A DNA stretch of 64,000 nucleotides from Strigops habroptila (lineage: Eukaryota; Chordata; Aves; Psittaciformes; Psittacidae), in the NCBI RefSeq assembly GCF_004027225.2, contig NC_044282.2, positions 64,593,725-64,657,724 on the forward strand, read 5' to 3'. Below, piece after piece: positions 10,441-23,467 of this stretch; the first letter of the stretch is position 1; the number at the start of each line of letters is the position of its first letter. Made by a program: the position numbers and the translations under genes. A model generated the notes under the pieces. The model had not been told where the DNA came from and did not search any database. It worked only from the letters and a program-made list of their open reading frames with translations.

Positions 10441-13400
10441 GGGCACGTTTTTATGGGTGCCTGCTTCTCTCTTCCTAATCATTGCTCCCCTGAATATCTA
10501 ATGATTCTGATTTTCTTCTTGGTGGATCTTTGTAAACTACTGTGCAAAACAGGGGAAAGAAGCCGAGTGTTTTGAGGACCACACTCTGCCCAGCCCTTGG
10601 TAAGGGCACAGGAGTGTCATGGGGCAGCAATGTTTCTGCTTCAGGAGGCTTGACATAGGCAGGGAAGAGGATGCTGCACTTCCCCAGACTGCTGTAATCC
10701 CCAGCTGGTGCTGGAGCATGGAGAACAGATTTCCCCCTGAGCAGGACCATGCCTTCCTACTGACATGGTTTATGTGTGTATGTGTGTCCATCTGTCCCTC
10801 CCTACAGAGTTTTCAACCTATTGGCTACTTTTGACTGAACCTGGAGAAAGAGGCCTCCAATGCTGCTCTGCTTTGCTTCCTTGAGTGAAGGACACAAGCA
10901 CTCGTGGCTATTTGTTGGGATTCATGGATGTCACTTGGTATGGATGGTCCCACTAAATATCTCTGTGGTGTTGGCAAATGAAAGCTGCTGCTTACACACT
11001 TCAGGAGAGATTTTGGATTCCTTTCCCAAATCCCAGATGTAAACCAGACTCAGCCTGAACATGTGGCTGGGGCCACACGTGGATCCTGGCCTCCTTGTGT
11101 AGGTCTGTCTGAGCAGACATTCCAGCACTGCCCTATTGGCTATAATGGCCTCATCCTGTTTGGAGACCACTGCTGCCTCCCACGGGCACCATTCCTGTGC
11201 CTCGGTGCTGAGCCATGCCAGCAGTGTGACACCAGGGACATCACCTCCTCCTCCTCTTCCTCCTTCCTTCAGAGGAGCAGCCACATTGCAGCGCACCCCG
11301 AGCTGCTAATGAAGCCTGCCAGGCAGTTTGGAGATTCCCAGCAGGGACACAAGCAGCTCAGCACAGCCAGAGGAGGAAAGTGAGGGACATGGGAAGCAGC
11401 AGAAGGGCGGGCTGAAGGAGGGTCCCTGCCTGAGTTCCACCTCTCCCTTGGGAGAAGTTTCCCTGCCCAGGCCTCAAAAACAGCCAGGGAAGGAGCTGAG
11501 ACACAACTCATGCCATGTTCCACTATACCTAACTTCGGAAAACTCCCCTTCATAGCTGCCTCACTGCAGGTGAACCTGTGATCCGCCCAGTCTCCATCCT
11601 TCCTAGTTTACTAACAACTGAAAACCACTTGCAAATGGAACTGCCGTATGCCGCCAGGCTGGGGCAGGCTTGATTTCAATCAAAGTCCACGTATTTCATC
11701 TAACCTGCATTGTGTTGGTGGGGGCAGGGCAGGGAATGTCCCAGGAGATGCTGCTCAAGCTGGGGACAGACCCAGTGGCACCAGCAATTTCCTCTGGTCC
11801 CACTTTTGCTGATGCTTTCCTGGGTGGATTTGCCCTGTGGTGAGTGAGGTTCTGCTGCTGCAGCTCTGGCACCGTGTCCATGATGACTCACTGTGCACAT
11901 GATGGACAGCCCATCCCAAGCTCTGCTGCTTCTTACTGGAGACTCGCAAACAGCATCCACATGTTGCAACCTTCAGCTGGTTCTTCCTCAGAGGTCACCT
12001 TTTTCACTGCTAAAATGCGCTTGCAATTGATTCCTGCGATCGCTTCTTGTTTTCTGGGAATTCCTCCAAGTTGCCACTCGTTTATGATCTGGTGCTTCCC
12101 TAAAATATCTGTGAGTGCTGTTGCTTTCAATCACGCATTACACAATTGGCAAGCCGTGCACTCGCTCTCTGCTTGGCAAGATGATTCCTCTTAGCACTAT
12201 TTTCTTTTTTCTTGGTCCATGTATTCCCAGAACTGCTGATTTTTTTGAGTATTTTTCTAGGCATACCTGTATTTGGAAAAAAACCCCAACAGTTTAGGCA
12301 CACCATGTTTTTCCAAATCCAAGTGCTGTACTTCATAAAGCTTCGGGCTATGGGAAGCAGCAGATGATGAGGCATACTTATATTGGTGTTGATTTACTTT
12401 CCCACTGTTCAGGTTACTTACTCTCATTTTATTTTACATTTCTTTTTCATTTTCCTTTCTTACAGGTCCTTTTTGCAACTATAAATATCAGAATTAACAT
12501 CTGTGCATTTACTGTGTTTCACAGGAGGGTTTTCACTGGAGTCTGTGACCTCCACGTTTTATTGTGCTTTAACTTTTTGATAAACTGGTTGATACTTTGA
12601 GAGATTTTTCTTTCCTGTACATCAGTTCTTTGCTATCTATAATAAAATAACTTGCTATTGCTCTGTGTGGATTTCTTGATTTAGACAGTTGCCGAGCATT
12701 TGTAGATGCACAAGTCTCTGAGGAGTTTTCCCTGAAGACTCATGTTTGCCACACACTGCTTGTGGAAATGTTTCCTTCCCCTTCTGGGGAATTTCAACAG
12801 TTCATTCATTTATGCCAAACATTTATGAAGAGGTGCTCAGTCAGTGCTGGGGACAGAGGGAGCCTTTTTAAGAAGGCAGTACCCCACGGCGATGCCGGGC
12901 AGGGGAACGCAGAGCTCCTCCACAGTAGCCGCTGATGACTTTTTAATGCGTTATGTTTCATGCGGTCTCCTCACATGGAAAAGCAGACGAAGAGTCCTTG
13001 CTTGGAGCTGGGCCTGTTAAAATGTGCCTCTTAAATTAGTCCCAAATCCCGGGGAAGCAGGGCTCAGGGTGCTGTTTAATCCAACACGGAGGCTAGAGCT
13101 TTGCTCCTGGGCCACCCTCACCATGTTGGGAGGTAAAGGTGATGGCGCAGGGAGAGAGGCAGGCATCACCATTGGTACTTTCTCAACCGAAAGCTGTTTC
13201 TGCCCATAAAGGTCACCCTGGTTTAGCCAAGCCTTGGCAAAGCTGCAGATGAGTCCTCCTCTCCTCAAAAGGGACACACACACCCCAACAAAAATGCCTT
13301 TTTGAGTAGCTGAATCCCATGGATAATCCCTGGGGCCACCAGAGCCCCCAGAGGACATGATGTGTCACCTCCAATGAAAGGGTTGCAAGGGGGATGCAGC

Positions 13401-13552
13401 TACAACCTCACCTGGTGCAAATCCACCTCCGAACTGCCAGTACCATGTGGGGAGGATTACGCTGGGATATCACCTAAGCTGCTTGTCCCAGCAAAAAATC
13501 CATGGGTGGTAGAGGTTGGTGCTATGAAGCTTTCCTCCCAGATGTAGTGGGG

Positions 13553-13822
13553 TTCATAGATTCACAGAATGGTCTGGGTTGGCAGAGGCCTTAAAGCTCA
13601 TCCAGTTCCAACAGCTGCCACAGGCAGGGACACCTTCCACTAGAGCAGGTTGCTCCAAGCCCCTGTGTCCAACCTGGCCTTGAACACTGCCAGGGATGGG
13701 GCAGCCACAGCTTCTCTGGGCAGCCTGTGCCAGCGCCTCAGCACCCTCACAGGGAAGAACCTCTTCCTTATATCTAATCTAAATCTACCCGCTTTCAGTT
13801 CAAAGCCATTCCTCCTTGACCA
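13553..13822 (-). mobile_element. CR1 LINE 3' fragment, reverse, about 270 bp
   Basis: The segment starts with a mutated tail ('ttcatagattcacagaatgg'), then runs through 'cacaggcagggacacctt', 'ggatggggcagccacagc' and 'cagcgcctcagcaccctcac' to 'tctaatctaaatctaccc' and 'ttcaaagccattcctcctt'. It is a reverse-oriented CR1 3' region. It shares diagnostic words with the copy at 63613 ('cacaggcaggga', 'cccctgtgtccaacc', 'cagcgcctcagc'), so both probably belong to one subfamily. Confidence 0.93.
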
Positions 13823-14993
13823 TCCCCATGCTCAAATCCCCAGATGCCTTGCCCTTCCTCCTTCCTTTTGGTGGGAGCAAGGCAGAACGTGAAGTGCAAG
13901 AAATTGCAGGAAAACAGGTTTGAAAGCATGTTGGAGGGAGGGGGCTGGGGCAGCTGGGGATGCATTTGGCCCCAGGCATTTTGCAGGTGGCCCTTGGCAT
14001 TATCGCAGCACACAGGACCCAAGGTCGGGCCCCTGAAATGTGGTGCTGTCAGAGGACATCGGCCAACAGGGAGGTGTGAAATACTTCTACAAAGACGTTT
14101 TCTTGTTTCTTACCTCCCCTGAGTGCAGGGGACTTGGAGCTTGCATTTTAATTCACTTAGTGGTCAGCTGAAGCTCCAGCACTCAGCCATTAGCTTTTGT
14201 AATGAGATGGTACTGGAGAATATGTAAAGCCAGGTAATTGAATAAATGGCATTTTTGGATGTGTCAAGTGTCTCTAGACCCTTGAGGAGTGACATTTTAC
14301 AGAGGTGAATGGGGGGAAAAACAGCGATCACAGCACAAAACCCAAAGCTACAGTGCCTCTGAACAGAGCCCGAGAGGAAATATTAATCACTTGGGTTTGA
14401 TGACACGTAATTTCTCTGCCATATTTGCTGAGCTTTCTGGCCAGCTGGCAATGCTGGCCAAAGGCAGCATTACCAGGAAATTGTATGATACAGTGCATTT
14501 TAGTAATAAATGGCAATCTTCCCTTGCAAATCAAACCATGTAGAGCATTAGAGTCTTCATGGCATCTCTGTTCTTGGCAGTGAAATAGAAAATAAGCAAA
14601 GCCACATCAGGAGGGCGGCAGGCTGAAATAGAGAGAGGTGTCTGTTTGATCCCAGCCTCCTGTGAGTGGCTCAAGTCTCTCCCTGTGCTCCTAAAACACG
14701 GCTGCCACCCCACCACCCTCTGCAAAATGCCTAGCGGCTTGGTGAGCCCTGGCTTCCTCCAGGCATCCCCTTAAAATACATTTGTTACTGCAGAACCTCA
14801 GGACAAATCTGCATTTTTCTATGGCCAAAGAACACAGTGTGTAAAGCTAATTCCCTGCTCTAAGATCCTGCGAGGCAATGGCATGCAGAAGTACAAGGTT
14901 AAAAAATGCCATCGAGAAGCGGTGGCTGGGAACCATAAATACCTTTCAGGCAGTCCTTAGGCACATCAGGAGACAAGCAAAGCAACTGGAATT

Positions 14994-15111
14994 TATAAAC
15001 TTACATAATTAATCTTTCTTTGTGGGGAGAACAAACAGTCCCATGTTCCAGCTCTCTCAGGGCCTTTGACAATCAGGCTCCTCTCTATAAATAAAGTTAT
15101 GTAAGTTTATA
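14994..15111. repeat. 15-bp perfect inverted repeat, 88-base loop
   Basis: TATAAACTTACATAA at 14994-15008 is the exact reverse complement of TTATGTAAGTTTATA at 15097-15111. The pairing does not extend on either side. No transposase or terminal motif is visible between the arms, so its nature is unknown. Confidence 0.9.
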
Positions 15112-18100
15112 CATTTCAATTAGTGCTTGTTCTGGCCTCTTGCAGCTCAAGGATGTTTTCGCTCCAGTTTATTATTTAGGTTGTGGATAGATCATTTTGC
15201 CTTGGTGCATCTATAATGTGAGTTAAATTAAGATGCTTGCAAGCAGCATAATAGTAATGAAACGGTCTCTGGAAAACACTGGCACATCCCCCATGAGAAT
15301 GAAAGAGAAAAATGAGCTTTATATTGCAGTGTCTGACTAAATATCTGCACCCTCTTCTGCAGGGCAGGAGTGGGATTTCTCTGTCCAAGGACACACAGCC
15401 TGTGAAGGGTGAGTGCTCGTACCTGGGCTGTGCTCTGGGGCCACTGGTGACACAGTGGAATGGCCACTGATGGTTTGTTTCCAGAACAGGAATACCTCTA
15501 AGTCATCCTCCAGCCCTGTAACTACAACGTGCTGCAATCAGAGCTGGCAGAAATGCTTAACCCCAACAGCTTAATCTCCAGCCATTGCAAATTAGTACAG
15601 CCCCATTAACTTCAGGGGACTATTTACATGGGGGAGGTTAAATACGTACAGGATCAGGCACAAAACCTGCAGTGATTTCATACATGGGCAGTGGTTTACT
15701 CATTTATGAGGCTCAGATCTCATCTGTGCTGCGTGCTGGTTTCTGAAGTTTTATTTATTTATAGTGAGCACAGCCACGTCACAGGGATTTCTCCATCGAG
15801 CAGAATGAAGAAAACCCTTCATTTACTCTGATTGATTATGTTGCTGATCTCAGTTCCTAACACAGGAGGTATCTTCCCTCCAGGTCATTTTTCCATAACC
15901 CATTGGTATGAGGCTGGATATTAACTCTAGATATGTGGATTATTTCATTTCCCTTTGCCCTGTTTTTTATTTCTAAAGTTTATCTGCAGATCCTACAATA
16001 ACAAGATGAAAGCTTTCTGATCTCCTTTTTGGACATATTGTAATTCTCATACGCCGGGGGCCACATCCTGCACCCCGGGTGGTACTGCTGGCCTCCGCTC
16101 AGTGCAATGAGGTCTCCTGGTAATGAGTGTGTGTAACCCAGCAATGTGGCACGGCAAGTGGCCTGCGGCCTCTGAGGTGCCTTTTACGAGGATAAATACA
16201 TGTCAGAGGGTTACAGAACTGCGGGGCTTGGGGGAAATCAGATGAGCCCCATGTGCCTGCAAGAAGCCATCAGCAGCCAGATGGTGTCGGGCAGGAGCTT
16301 CCCAAATGGGAGCAAGGCCCCTGGGTGCTCTGCAAGTTCAGTGTGCTGGACGGGTGCCTGCACCCAGACACTGACACAGGGGATGCTGGTGGGGCTGAAA
16401 CCAGTAACTGCTGTCCTGCTAGGGTCCCCAGAGAGCTGGCCCAGATCTCCTTCTGGATAGGGCCTGATGAGTGCCTTGGAGGGAGTTTCAAAACAGCCCA
16501 GTTATGGCCCACTCCAACTCTGCAGCCATAGGAGCAAGCTACTGCTGTCTGCCTGAGACACGGCTGCTCTCCCCACCTTGGTTTTGAAGCCCCTTCTGCT
16601 CATGCCACCCAAAGGAGGAGCCCTCAGCAAGGAGTGCCAGCCCCAAGCCCAGGCGAACACACTCACTGTGCCCCCACTGCTGGTCCATAGCCCCATGGGC
16701 TGAGCAGGATTTCACTCCAGTGGCGGCTGCAAGCGCATTGCCAAATGTCTGGGAGTGTCTTGAAAAACCTCCTGCGCACAGTGTTGGCTTCATTTTCTTT
16801 GCCACCCAGAAACAGCCAGCTTGGATGCCAGCAGCCTTCCAGATACAGAGCTGGTTTTAACTGGAGTTGCCTTACCCAAGCTGGCACTGTGAGAGTGCAA
16901 GGGAAATCATGCAGCAGAGCCTCATGCAGAAGATGCCTGAAGTCAAGATGGTTTAAAACAATCTAGTCACGTGAGCACTAGCAGCTCTCCCACAGCTGGG
17001 ATTTTGCTGGTGCTTAAAACTGCATCTGCTAAAAAATAAAAGCAAAATAGAAGTGGTTCAGCTGAAATACATTTTTTTTCCTAAGTCTAAACAGTTTTCT
17101 CACCTTTGCAGAGACTCAGCTACAGCCTCTGCTGCCTGGCAGTTTTCTGTTTTGCAGGTCTTCAGGTCTTGCTGCAGAACGCTGTGGGATGCCTCTGAAC
17201 TGAGATAAGGAGAAGTGCAAGGGGCTTGCATTTCCAGGAAGAAAAAAGGAGATGCTCTGTACATAGCAGGCGCTTTTTTGTTGTTTGCAAAATAATTATT
17301 GTCTAGTTTCTGCTGATATACAAGTGGAATTTCAAGTGGATTCTCCTCCATCCTCTTGCCTGCACTCTGCACTGCTGTGCCTCCTGTCTGTAAGGAAAAG
17401 GAGCCTCACTGTGGGGGGGGAGGAAACACTGTTAGTTAGTGCAGCCTTTGTCTGAAAAAGGCAGGTATGTCCTTCTAGAGCAGGAAAACATGGACTTGAA
17501 TCCAAGCAGCTCAGGGAGTAATTATGCTTGGCAAATGTGCATCAATACAAGCACAATGCAGCTCTGCCCACAGCTTGCAAATGGCAGCACACAATGTGGC
17601 AGGGGCGAGTTTCCTCCATCGCCATCCTGCCCCGCTTTGCCTGCAAGAGCAAACTGCAGCGCTCCAGAAAAAACAAGTGGTGCTCTGGGGAACGTGGATG
17701 CATGTGCCAATCCCTTCAGCTTCAGTGGTTTTGCTAAAGCTGAACATAGCACTCACATCTCCCCCATCTCACCAAGGCTCAAAAGCAAAGGGAAGTGGAG
17801 CAAACCAGCTCTGACAGTGGTTGACCTTGCTGTGCTGCTTTGCGTGCAGGTGTCAGGGGGAGAAAGTGGGGAAAATGACTGTGTGAGGAGACCACTGAAA
17901 TACTGTGTTCCTGAAATATCGTGTCACTGGCAAGCCTTGCTGTCAAACCTTGCTGTCAAATCCTGCTGACAAACCTTGCCAATCCTGAGAGAGGCTTTTT
18001 GCTGGCTTTTTTGCTGGCTGAATTCCAGGCTCAAACATTTGGGTGGGGAGAACCAGGTTCATTCCTGGAGGAACCGAGATGCTCCAGCTCCGATTGCATG

Positions 18101-21100
18101 TTGTCTTTGCATTCTTACTTCTTTCTGTTTGAAAAACAGGGCTGCTGCTGAAGTGTTCACATGCCACAGGAGCAATCTTTAGGCTCCTGTTATTATTTAA
18201 ATTTTAACCTCTTATCTTGTGTTCTTATCCTCCTTGGTCACAGAAGCACACTCAGGTTAGTCCCATGCTTTCCAGGTGTTCTCCAGCCAGACCAGTCTGT
18301 CCAAAAAAATCAGATAGACCTGTGTCCTGGATAAGCTTTGGTCCGTCACAGAAAAATAATTCCAGCATGCACTGGCCTTAGGGGAGCGTTTGACCCAGGA
18401 GAACTAGGTGAGTATTTACTAGAGGGAGGTTGGAAAGCATTTCAGTACATGTGTGCCTGCAGCTGGCAGCATTTTTGGCCCAGATGGTGGGCGCATGTTT
18501 TGAAGCAGGGGCTGTGGTGCTAAGAGATGTCGTTAATCCTACAGGATGCGGTGCGAGGGGTCTGTGCCAAGCACTTCTCTAATGCAAATGACCACCAGTC
18601 ATGCTGGACTTGTAGGTGCTCCCTATGGAAAGGAGCTAGTCAGTGTTTCTGATGGGATGGGTGGTGGGGAGGAGGCTCTGACCATGTTCACACGGTACCT
18701 GGAAGCAGGTACCTGGAAATCCCAGGCAATACACGGATTCAAGGGAAAATCGTGTGTCTGCTGCTTCCTGGTAGCTGGGGGAGGACATGCCTGTAGCTGC
18801 TGTGATGAGCCCAGGAGGTGTGGTGGGACCAGATGTGCTGCCGTGTGGCTCCCCCAGGGCAGCAGCCCACAGATCCCAAGGGCAAGTGCCCCACGGCCAG
18901 GCCCCATCTTGCTGCAACCTGGCTATGTGTTACTTCTCTTACTCTTGCTTTGCTGCTAGGAAACAGGAAGAGCAAGATAACCTTGAAGATTTTATAACCT
19001 GGGACTCGTTCCTACTTCTCCTTTTCTCCTGGCAATGTACCAATTAACAGGCAAATGCTGCTGAGAAAAGGCATACATGAGTACGTAGCTCATTTCCATA
19101 GCTGCAAACACAGTAGCCCCCCCCCAGTCAGCTTTCATACCAGTGAACCCAATTGCAATGACAGCAATGAATAAATAGCCTGGAAAAAGTAGAAACTATT
19201 TTGAACCTGATAAAAAAAGACAGTTGAATCCTTTTGGAAGACTCTCTTTTCTGGCTATCGTGCATTATCACACTACCTATGGAAAACCTCACACAACAAG
19301 AATTTGTGTCACCAACTGACACACCACCACTGCCCTGAACACACAACTTCCCTGTAACCAGCCCCTGAGAAATGTCTGATACTCTGCAACTCACTGGCAA
19401 GGGCTGTACACTGGGTCTAATCATTTGCATCATGATGCTGAGTGAAGGTGGTATTTTCTAATATGTAGGCAAAAAAGTTATTCCAGATTCAGGCCAATTT
19501 AAGCTGTGTACGTGCTGCTGAGAACAGCTGCAATCAAAAGCATTTGCTCTCTTTCTCAGGGAAAAAAAAAGAAAAAGCAAGAATTTACTACTGTGCCCAT
19601 AACAAAGCTCAGCAAACTTCAGAACAACTTTAACATCAAATTCTTCATTATTTCCTTAGTTTCGCCAGAGCACAACCAGCCATCTAGGAGAGGTTGTATA
19701 TCTGTGTTTAGATGTGGCCCCTCATGTCCTGCTTCATCCTACTGCGCACGGTAGGGACCATACTCCCTCACAGTCACACTGGCAGAAGTAATTAGTGTCT
19801 GCTCCACTGCCAGTGCTTTAAAAAGTGTATTTTTATAAGGCTACTCCTTCCTGTGGCACCTCACTACCTGTCTCAACAGCTGGATACCAAATCCTCTTTC
19901 CCAGCAGGCTCTGTCAAAGCAGCAACATCAACAACAGCAAAAGCTTGGGAACAGCATGTCTTTGTGCTGTTAGGAACCGCTTCCCAACAATTAATGTATA
20001 AGGTTGTATCAGGTCATGACACAGCATGGCAGGACACCAGGTAGATTCATGTCCTTGTGTTGTTTTCTCGTGTCTCATGGCTGTGAGCAACAGGGTCTGC
20101 TGAAAAGGGAGAGATATAAATAAAATACAATATATATAAATCTGAGAGTGACTGAGGCATTTCTTTGCAAAGCAATTGGTTAGCTGGTGCTAGCCACTGT
20201 GCTCGCCTTATCCCTTAAACCCCGGTGGGGATTGGGAGGTGTCCTGACCCCCAGTGAAAATGCGTGGGGCAGAAGGGAAGGAGGCTGCTTTGAAGCGAAG
20301 CCTGAAGGAGGATGTCATGGCAGGACGGGGGGAGAGTTGCTTTGTGGGACTGTTGTGTGCTAAAGAGACTCCATTAAAGCTGATGACTGACAGAGGAGAT
20401 TTGAGTTGAGAGCTGGAGCAGTTTTCGTGCTGTTGCAGTAGGCTGAGGCGCATGGAAGCTTAGCAGCCTCTACTCCAGGACTGTGTTACACTCAGTTACT
20501 CATACTGGGTCCTGTTAATTGTCAGCATCAGGTAAGAAACCTCCCCAGGCTTAATGATGCATGGATTTGGGGAAGATCAAGCTGCCTGCACTCGGGGTAG
20601 TGGGACTGGAAAGTGAGCTCCCGCCTTACCCCTCACTGGGGTTTGTAGGGTGTAGCTGCACTGAGCACAGCGGGGGCATTGCAATTAGGCAGTGTTTTGA
20701 AAATACACTGTGCTCAGTGGCAATGTCAGCTCTAGGTGTCTTCCTCCTTTCAGCTAATTTTTGAGGCTCAGCTGCCAATTGGATCAGGGAATATATTTGG
20801 ATTAAAACACCTCCCCCCTCCTCAAGGTTTCACAACACAGCCCCGTGACCAGTTGAGTCGGTGCGATTACAGAGGAGCAGGCATGGCTGTGGGGTGGGAC
20901 CAGGAGGAGGGAGAAGTGTCTTTCCCCTAAAGACAGCAAGACCATTTCACCACTGGCCAAAATTTACAGCTTTAGTTTGCTTTTCCAGGCTCCTTAGCAC
21001 CCAGCGTTACATGACACGCTGTTCTAGTTGATTTTTGGTTTCCTCTTTTCTTTATTGATCTCAAAACATATTGTTATGAAATCTCCCATGCAGTGGAGCA

Positions 21101-23307
21101 AAGTTCCTGGCTGCCAGACGCTTAATTCTCCTTTCAAGCCTTGTGTTAATGAACAAAGATGCTTGCTGATTTAGGGTAACTCCTCCCTTTGCTGTAATCT
21201 TTCTACTTGCATGAAAAGGACAGCTTTACTCAGACATGAAGTACATATATAAATATTTGAAGAGGACTGAAATATGCAATGACCCTCCCAATGCATCGTG
21301 GATGGGGACGTTCCTTCCAGACTCCTAAAGGAGATTTTTGAGCAGCTCCAGGAGACTCACAGGTTTTCTCTGGGCCTCCAATATTTAATGACACAGAGCT
21401 CAGTGCGTGCTATGGGCACTCACGCTGTTTACCAAACCAGCCGTGTTTATGGCTGTGTGTATCAGCTACTGGAGCTTGGGGAAAATGAGCGCTCTAAAAT
21501 GAAAGTGCATAAACGTGTATTTTTGTGGATCGTGGGGACATGCTTACCTCTCCCTTTGCAACGAAAACAGTTTTTAAATGACTGTGCCAGGTGACATTGA
21601 GATAATTGCTTTGACTGGGCCTCTTCTTATACTGGATTGAGAATGCAGGTGCTAAAAATAGAAACAAATGGCATGTGTTCATTTTCTTCCTGTATAAGAC
21701 AAAAAGCTGTGAGGTTCACAGTCCAAGGGAGCTGTAAATCTGTCTGCTGGTAGCTATTGATCTGGCCCTGATGAGTATGAAGATGGTATTCCTTGCTGTA
21801 ACAGCACACATTTGTATGTTTTATTTCAGTAAGCATCCTGTGTCTTGGAGATTTCTCTAGTTTGTTTCAATAAGGATATCTGGCCAGGATTTGTAGTCTC
21901 ATCAACTTAGCAAGTAAGCAAACAGCAAAGAAGAGGGTTACTAATGAGTGAGTCATGCATGATTAGTATCAGCTCTGGAGGGCAAATTTCCAAAACCTGA
22001 AGCTCTCAGAAACTTATTTACTAAGGGAAGCACTGACAGCCTAAACCAATCCTTTCCTTCTCCCTCCTGGACTCAGTAACAAAAGCTTTGCGGACCACCA
22101 CGTAAAGCTGAGCCAGTTTCAATTACTTTGCTTAAACATGAGAAACCTTATAAAAAGATGATGTGGAACGGCATTTTTCAGCACGGCTCGATGCTGTGTG
22201 GAAAAACCCCAAAGAAATTAACACTATCATAAGGCAAAGTAAGTGACCAGCTGCCCCTGTGACTGTAGAGGCCTCCAGCCTGTAAAACTAGAAGGTATTT
22301 ACCTCAGAAACATGCTTTTATTATTACAGGAGGGAGGGGAGGAGGTGCCAGCTCACCCTCTCCCACTAACGAAGCTGGCAAACACAAACGCGTTGGTGTT
22401 TGCCTTTCTGCCGAGCCAAGTGCTCCTCCCTCCCTGGGGAAGTGGCCCACATACCACCCGGGGAAGCCTTGGGTGGCTCCTCCCTCCTGTGCTGTCAGTC
22501 ACTGCTGGTGTGTTTCGCAGCGAGCTGCGGGTGTTTGCGGACGTGCCGGGGACACACATTTCCCCTTCCACCGGTGTTTTGCCTCAGGAAGGTTGAGGCG
22601 TCGAGGGAAAACATGGCGGACGGGAGGAGGGGCTGCGGGCGGGCGCTAGGGCGGCGGGGTCAGGATGCGGGGATAGGCGGCAGCCCTGGGCTCGGAGGCT
22701 GTCCGGAGGGTCAGGATGGAGAGGTGCGATGCCGGGGAAGCGGGGAGAGATTGTATCCTGCTAGGGAACAGACCGGCGAGGCGGCAACATCAGACCCACC
22801 CCCTCCGCCCGCTCGCTCGCTTCCTCAGGGGCCCGACAGTGCGGCAACCACGGGGACGACTGGGGCCAGAAGGGGGAGCAAAGCCACGCCCCCCTCCCCA
22901 TCCCACGTCTCCGCTCCGCCAATCCGCTGCGCCGCCGGCCGGGCAGGGGCGTGGCTTCGGCGTGAGCGCCGCTCTCTATGGCCCCGCCCGCTTTGCAAAG
23001 CGCGTGGTTGGGAGGCGGGCGGTGCGCGCGCCTCGGCTCGCTCGCGCGGGGAGAACGCGCGGCCGTGCCAGCGGGCAACAAGTGAGCGGTCCCCGGCCCC
23101 TCCGGCGGCGGCTGTCCCGGCACCCCCCGAGCCCGCGGCGGCTTTGCCCTCCCCGCGCCCCTTCCCTTCGCTCCCAGCCCCGCTCCGTCCGCCGGCCCCG
23201 AGGAGATTGCGACGGGACGAACCCTACGCGGTTGCCGCCCCGGCATCACTCTCAGGTGCGGAGCTCTCGCCTCGCTGCGGGGTCTGGCGGAGCGCGGCGG
23301 CCGCGGC

Positions 23308-23340
23308 ATGGAGCCGCGCCGGGCGCTGGGGCCGCGGTAG
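23308..23340 (+). other. uORF1 in B3GNT2 leader (10 codons)
   Basis: ATG at 23308 has G at -3 and G at +4, a strong context, and reads MEPRRALGPR before TAG at 23338-23340. It lies wholly within the inferred first exon. It is only relevant if transcription starts upstream of it. Confidence 0.5.
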
Positions 23341-23405
23341 GGCGGCAGGCTGGGGAGGGGGATACCCTCACCGCGTTGAGGGGCAGCCGGCGGCCGGACT
23401 AAAGC

Positions 23406-23467
23406 ATGGTGGACGTGGAGGCGGCGGCAGGAAGAACCCCGGCCGAGCCTCGCGGCAGCCTGGCAAG
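23406..23467 (+). other. uORF2 in B3GNT2 leader, exon-1 part (continues at 43646-43658)
   Basis: ATG at 23406 has A at -3 and G at +4, a near-ideal context. The frame covers 62 bases to the donor at 23467 (20 codons plus two bases). Joined to the acceptor at 43645/43646 it continues R-Y-E-K and stops at TGA 43656-43658, giving 24 codons. That stop overlaps the B3GNT2 start codon at 43655 as ATGA. Seen directly: the ATG, the donor, the acceptor and the frames. Inferred: that these two splice sites are joined and that initiation lies upstream. Confidence 0.55.

Larger units (their letters stand above)
8116..22399. other. Intergenic region COMMD1 - B3GNT2
   Basis: About 14 kb between the COMMD1 poly(A) signal and the B3GNT2 CpG island. 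I find no supported exon here. It holds a probable ancient CR1-like remnant (10230-10440), a 35-bp direct duplication (9720-9789), one clear CR1 fragment (13553-13822), a 15-bp inverted repeat with an 88-base loop (14994-15111) and short direct repeats near 17934-18020. Open frames up to 176 codons (17439-17969) have no recognisable protein character and overlap frames on the other strand. Distal regulatory elements of either gene may lie here but cannot be identified by eye. Confidence 0.7.
23040..23467 (+). other. B3GNT2: B3GNT2 exon 1 (non-coding leader), 5' end approximate
   Basis: The 3' border is set by the best donor in the island, AAG|GTACGT, after base 23467. The 5' border is a guess, placed just downstream of the GC-box cluster. 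Weaker alternative donors exist at CAA|GTGAGC (near 23081) and CAG|GTGCGG (near 23255). The exon contains two ATGs in good context (23308 and 23406), and both open short upstream frames. In the family the first exon is untranslated and the entire protein is encoded in exon 2. Confidence 0.65.

Noticed and set aside
17439..17969. 176-codon plus-strand open frame
   Set aside because: Overlaps open frames of 81-96 codons in other frames. No domain, and it includes a short tandem repeat near its 3' end. Probably chance.
22761..23309. 182-codon minus-strand open frame in the CpG island
   Set aside because: Same GC-richness artefact; proline/arginine-rich with no domain.
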